From Oryza sativa Japonica Group (Eukaryota > Streptophyta > Magnoliopsida > Poales > Poaceae): 64,000 nucleotides of DNA. Every line of letters starts with the position of its first letter. Position 1 is the stretch's first letter. Made by a program: the position numbers and the translations under genes. Shown here in pieces: positions 59,758 through 64,000 of this stretch. The stretch spans positions 32,321,001 to 32,385,000 of the forward strand of contig NC_089037.1 of the NCBI RefSeq assembly GCF_034140825.1, written 5' to 3'. A model generated the notes under the pieces. That model made no database searches. It was not told the DNA's origin and saw only the letters and a program-made list of their open reading frames with translations.

Positions 59758-60404
59758 CTTGGGGCATCTGGGGACGAGGCGACCAGCTGCGGAGCCGCTC
59801 CTTCACCTTATTCTCCTTCAACATCGGTGGCTCGCTAGCGGAGGAGGCGGCCGCAGCTGCCGCAGCGCCGCATACCTGCGGACGGCGGCAACTTTTGCTG
59901 CTGCCGCGACGGATCTTCCTACCGGCCTTGACGAGCACGCGACGCTTGGACGATGATACACCAGCCAACAGGATGGGGCGGCTTAACCGTGAGGGCCAGC
60001 GCCGATTCCGCCGCGGCCTTCATCGCCCGCGGTTGCGGCGGCGCACCCCCCCCCCCCCCCCCCCCACGGGTTGCCGCCCCGTCCCGCGAGGCCTGTGGCG
60101 CGTCGAGCAGCCGCTGCCCGGAGATCCTCTCCTGCACGCCGATTGGGATGGGCAGCCGTGCGCGAGTTCACGCGGGGCTCGCCGGCCGCCGCCGACCCAT
60201 GCACCGCCTCCGCCGGCCGAGTCGCGCTGTCGGGCCAGAAATAGGAGAAAAAGAGGAGAGGAGAGATGTGACATTGACATGTGGATCCCTCACGCCGAGT
60301 CAGCTGGTTAGACCGGATCAAAGCGCCACATCAGCAAATTATTTAGGGGCGAGGGGGAGATTTGGCCCCTATTTAAGGGAGTGAAAGTGGACTTTTTTTT
60401 TTCC
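59758..60404. mobile_element. Second MULE-derived fragment, left terminus missing
   Basis: Read inward from the right, this has GGAAAAA(n)AGTCCAC, then 'gctgatgtggcgc', 'ggtctaaccagctgactcgg' and 'cgtgagggatccacatgtca', the same order of words as the left end at 58450 but strongly diverged. The body is GC-rich; a minus-strand 78-codon frame (59732-59968) shows no known domain. No 9-bp duplication links this end with 58450, so two elements may have been joined. Confidence 0.45.
60046..60065. repeat. Homopolymer run of 20 C
   Basis: Twenty consecutive C in GC-rich DNA, likely unstable and a common source of sequencing error. Confidence 0.9.
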
Positions 60405-60552
60405 ATGCCCGCAACGTCCCGCCCAAAAATTCCCCAACTCCCGCTCACTCCGTCGTTCCCCTTTGTTCCCCGCGTCGCCCTCGCGCCTCAACTAGGTTTC
60501 CGACGCCCTCCTCGCGCCGCCGGCCGCCGCCGCCTCGCCGTCATCCGCCGCC
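60365..60552 (+). promoter_or_regulatory. ORC5 proximal promoter and leader
   Basis: A TATA-like 'ctatttaagg' lies at 60369-60378, inside the terminal repeat of the MULE fragment that ends at 60404, and about 175 bp before the ATG. An E2F-like 'gtcccgccc' at 60416-60424 is an imperfect match. Either the element supplies the core promoter, or transcription starts in the GC-rich leader without a TATA box. Confidence 0.4.
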
Positions 60553-62480
60553 ATGTCCCAGCCCGTCACGCCTCGCCGCACCACCCGCTCCTCCGCGTCC
60601 GCCTCCCCCTCGCCCGCACCCGCCTCGCCAACATCTCCGCCCAAATCCAGGCCCAAACCCTCGCCCAGACGCCAGCTCCTCGCCGCCGCCGCCGCACCCC
60701 CGAAGGAGGATGGTTCCTCCGCCGACGCGCTCCTCGCCGAGCTCCCCGGCCGCCGCGCGCAGGCGATGGATATCCTCCGGCTCCTCGCGCCGGCGCCGGC
60801 CCTCCCCTTGATGCTCCACGGCGGCGCCGCCACCGGCAAGACGCGCGCCCTCCTCCTGGCGCTGCGGTACCTCCGCCCCAGCCAGCGCCTCGTCTACGCC
60901 GCACTCCGTTCCCTCCCTTCCCCTCGCGCCCTCTTCGCTTCTCTCCTCTCCCAGCTCAGCGCAACGCCATTCTCCACTTCCTCTCGCCACCGCGTCCCCG
61001 ACAAGCCCTCCGACTTCGTCGCCGCACTCCGCGACGCCCTCAATGGTATCGTCTCCCAGGGCGAGGTCGTATACCTAGTGTTCGACAACTTGGAAGTTGT
61101 GAGGAGCTGGGATAAGGGTGGTCAGCTTCTCCCTCTCCTTCTCCGCCTCCACGACCTCCTCCAATTACCGCAGGTCGTGCTCGTGTATGTGAGCAGTGCA
61201 ACGCCTGATGCGTACTACTCCATGACTGGCTCTGTTGAACCAAATTATGTTTACTTTCCGGATTACACAGTGGATGAAGTTCGCGACATTCTGATGCATG
61301 ACCATCCCAACCCAAAGCTCTACTCATCCTTCCTGAGGTAAAGGTCACTGAAACAAGACTACCTTTGCGTCGATTGTGGTTGAAACTGAATTATGGTGTA
61401 TTTTGCACAGCGCTGTAGCGCATGAGCAGCATGATTGGTTGTGATTACTAAAATGTGCTATTTTTTACTTGTGCTTGGCAGTGTGGCACTGAAGCCATTA
61501 TTTCGCGTAACACGAAGAGTGGATGAGCTTTCGGCGGTGCTGGAACCGCTTTTCAGGAGGTACTGTGAGCCACTGGGTGACTTGAAGGCAGTTCCTGATG
61601 AAGGCATGAAGAGGAGGTTGTTTGAACATGTTCAGTCACATCTTGCAGTTGCGTTGAATGAGACATTCAATGTCCCCATGAGAGCTTCCATGGATGAAAT
61701 CAAGGACGGTGGTTCTGCTGGGAAGGGCAGTGCTAAAAGGCAGTTTGCTGGTAAAGATGGACTCTCCAGTGAACTGGAGTTCCATATGTCTGTGTCAGCC
61801 AAGTACCTTCTGCTGTCTGCTTTCTTGGCTTCAAGGAACCCTGCTACTCTTGATGCAGCTTTGTTTGATTCAACTGGAGGCTTAGATAACCGCAAGCGCA
61901 AGAGAAAGTATGCTATGCTACCATCTCTTAGCTTATACACATTTTAAAGGCTTATTTCGATGACTCACATTATAATACTGCTCTTTGATGTAGGAGCTCC
62001 CAGGCTTCAATGCATATGAAGGATACCATAGTTGAAGAGATGCTTATGAAAGGGCCTGGTACATTTCCTCTTGAGAGGCTCTTGGCTATATTTCAGTGCA
62101 TCACATCCGTGTCAGAAGATATACTTGATGAAATTGATTGCCCTGGCAATATGGCAAGTGAAAGTGGAACAACTGGTTTGATGTCGGATGTTCTACTACA
62201 GTTGTCAACATTGTGCAATTCTAATTTCCTCTCGAAAAGCCGGAGCTGCCCATTAGAGGGCTCAGCTAGGTACCGTTCAAACATTGATGAAGATTTAGCT
62301 CTCAAGGTGAGCATCTCACATCACTCAGCTGCAAGATCTCCAATACAATAACACCACAATTGCATAGTTTAGTATTTGCATCCTGTACTGAATTTTTTTT
62401 TATTAATTCATGCTTTTATTATTTGATAGGTCGCCAGGAGTGTGAATTTTCCCCTCTCAAAGTATATGTACAGAAGATAG
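60553..62480 (+). CDS. ORC5: Origin recognition complex subunit 5 (ORC5)
   Basis: Four exons, 60553-61337, 61482-61907, 61994-62306 and 62430-62480, join in frame into 524 residues (Arabidopsis ORC5 is of similar length). A basic, Ser/Pro-rich N-terminus (about 1-50) leads to an AAA+ ATPase domain with Walker A GGAATGKT (90-97) and Walker B VYLVFDNLE (173-181). The conserved ORC5 C-terminal region follows: SVAKYLLLSAFLA-like SAKYLLLSAFLASRNP, then the basic RKRKRK, FPLERLLAIFQCI and a short last exon FPLSKYMYRR. ORC5 is part of the six-subunit complex that marks replication origins and loads MCM. The ATG is in good context (gccgccATGT) with no upstream in-frame Met nearby. Confidence 0.93.
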
Positions 62481-64000
62481 CCTTTCGATATTTACTATAA
62501 GCAGCAAAAACTACTGGTGATGGTTCTCCAGTTACCTTGATTGTAGAGTATTGAGGCAAGTGCTAGATGTCCCCTTTTTCCTTTTAGTTTCTTCTGTTAT
62601 TTCTCCTTCAAAGATTGAGTACTATAGCCAATTTTGAATTTAATGTTGACTGAGCAAGCTCCAGTTAACTGCCTTGGAAGTTTCAATATGTTGGCCATGT
62701 GACTTAACCATCAGTAAATCAAGGTTTCATACTGAAACATTTGGCTAGAATGTAAGCGTATGTTCTTCAAATCTAAATGTAATGGCAACTATCGTTGTTG
62801 TGTAATTCAATAGTTATGAGCTATGACTTGATAAACCACTTCTGCAATGTCATATTTGTTGGTAATATGGTAACTGAGTCAATATTTACTCCGTACACAA
62901 TCATTAATTGTTCGAAATTACAATCCACCATTTTAACTTCTGTTTCTGTTTCCGTAGACAAATGATAAGAGCTGTTTATCATTGAGCTGTTGTTAAGTTG
63001 CTCCTATCAGCTGAGTGATCATTAAAGTACAGTTTTTTTTTTTGTGGGCTATTATGCCTTTCATGTGCTCTATCTGAATGGATCCATATAGCATCTCCAG
63101 ATGTATGGAAATAAGAAAGTTTATGTTTCCAAAGTATCAATGGCAAATCTTGAACTATACGCATCCTTATCTTTAGTGTGTTTTTCCTTCTTTTTTTTTT
63201 GTGAATAATGAGATCAAATCTTCATTCAATATGCGCACGGATGATGCTGATTGCTGAACAACCCTTATCCTACAAATTATTATATTATTTGCGTGATGAT
63301 GGTCTAAAATTTACATATATGTGAAATCTGGCATAAATAACGTCATAATATGAGCTATGGAGTATCTCATATCCATATTACTTGTACAAACTCCTTTTCT
63401 GTTCCATAATATATTATCACTGGCTGTTCTGAAGTTTACTAGTGGCAGATTGCAGCAGGGCTCTTCATGATTAATCTTCCTTTGAATTCTCAGTTTATTA
63501 CATTAGATGGGTATTTTGTCAATGAAAGATCCTTTCTTATGTAGTTCTGTCCTGATAACTTCTGCCATAGAGATCTGTTACGTTTTACCTTGTTCCATTT
63601 CTGTTTAGGTGCATGCTATATGATGATTCTATATTACGATAGCTATTTGCATGGTGCATAAACTTAGAAATATTTGACACTAGTATTGCATTCAGCAGAC
63701 GAGGGAGCATACTTTGCCTCTAAGCATGGAAAAATTATAATTATCTTCTGGTGTTATGTAATTTACAAACAGTTTGACAATTTTCTATAATTCAATAGCT
63801 GAAGAATATATTCTTAAATCATACAACACAATCACTACCTCTAGTTGTTCAAGTAAAAAAAGGCCATGGAGGATTTTCTGTTAGGAGCCTATCGCCAGTT
63901 CATTTTGTAGCATATCAAGGGAAAGTACTTCCTATTAAGGCAGTAGATATGTCTGCAACTCTGCATGATATTGCACTACAAAATACACTACTACCTTAAT
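62481..64000. other. ORC5 3' UTR and intergenic DNA
   Basis: The 3' UTR follows, then AT-rich DNA with T runs at 63031 and 63191. No coding frame with a recognisable domain and no element boundary was found. Confidence 0.45.

Noticed and set aside
60416-60424. E2F site before ORC5
   Set aside because: Core 'gtcccgccc' deviates from TTTCCCGC; noted in the promoter entry but too weak to call.
60492-60990. Minus-strand open frames of 112-149 codons over ORC5 exon 1
   Set aside because: Antisense to the Walker A-bearing exon; Gly/Arg-rich shadows.
1-64000. tRNA, rRNA, CRISPR array, integrated organelle DNA
   Set aside because: No cloverleaf A/B box pair, rRNA signature, regular spacer array or long organelle-like stretch was recognised by eye.

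Overview
This is a plant nuclear window, almost certainly rice (Oryza). The evidence is spliced genes with GT-AG introns, very GC-rich first exons beside AT-rich introns and intergenic DNA, many Stowaway and Tourist MITEs, and MULE-type ends. The neighbouring WRKY and ORC5 genes match rice WRKY4 and ORC5, which I place from memory on the long arm of chromosome 3. I see no operon, CRISPR array, rRNA or tRNA.

Layout. 1-93 is the end of an unidentified reading frame. 94-4237 holds degenerate tandem repeats, a 5'-truncated LINE and a Tourist-like MITE. 4238-6805 (+) is a five-exon gankyrin/PSMD10-like ankyrin gene. 9223-9855 (-) is a copper-site-less phytocyanin (early nodulin-like). 9.9-24.2 kb is gene-poor and full of MITEs. 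From 24.2 kb a dense gene block begins: DUF863 protein (26631-30721, +, with a long leader from about 24.2 kb), BUB3-like WD40 protein (31857-36356, +), eIF5A (38101-40028, +), a chloroplast DUF3598-like protein (40984-43228, +), a group I WRKY factor (45036-48255, +), and a DUF1336/EDR2-C protein (48995-51408, -) convergent with the WRKY gene. 51.4-60.4 kb is gene-poor, with a 1386-bp foldback MULE (9-bp target duplication) and a MULE-derived block that appears to carry a captured host fragment. ORC5 (60553-62480, +) starts about 150 bp after that block. No gene is visible from 62481 to the end.

The genes are housekeeping or regulatory: proteasome assembly or turnover, spindle checkpoint, translation factor, transcription factor, replication origin recognition. 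They form no pathway. Their order is notable: DUF863, eIF5A, group I WRKY and DUF1336 are, as I recall, also neighbours in Arabidopsis (At1g13940-At1g13970), and DUF863, BUB3.3 and eIF5A cluster around At1g69360-At1g69410, so this looks like ancient microsynteny.

I found no wholly new system. The items most worth a second look are two tandem duplications that copy real splice sites in the eIF5A gene, a set of very short poly-T insertions flanked by direct repeats, the MULE block feeding into the ORC5 promoter, and possible upstream ORFs of the DUF863 and WRKY genes. All exon joins were worked out by eye from reading frame, GT/GC-AG sites and family homology.
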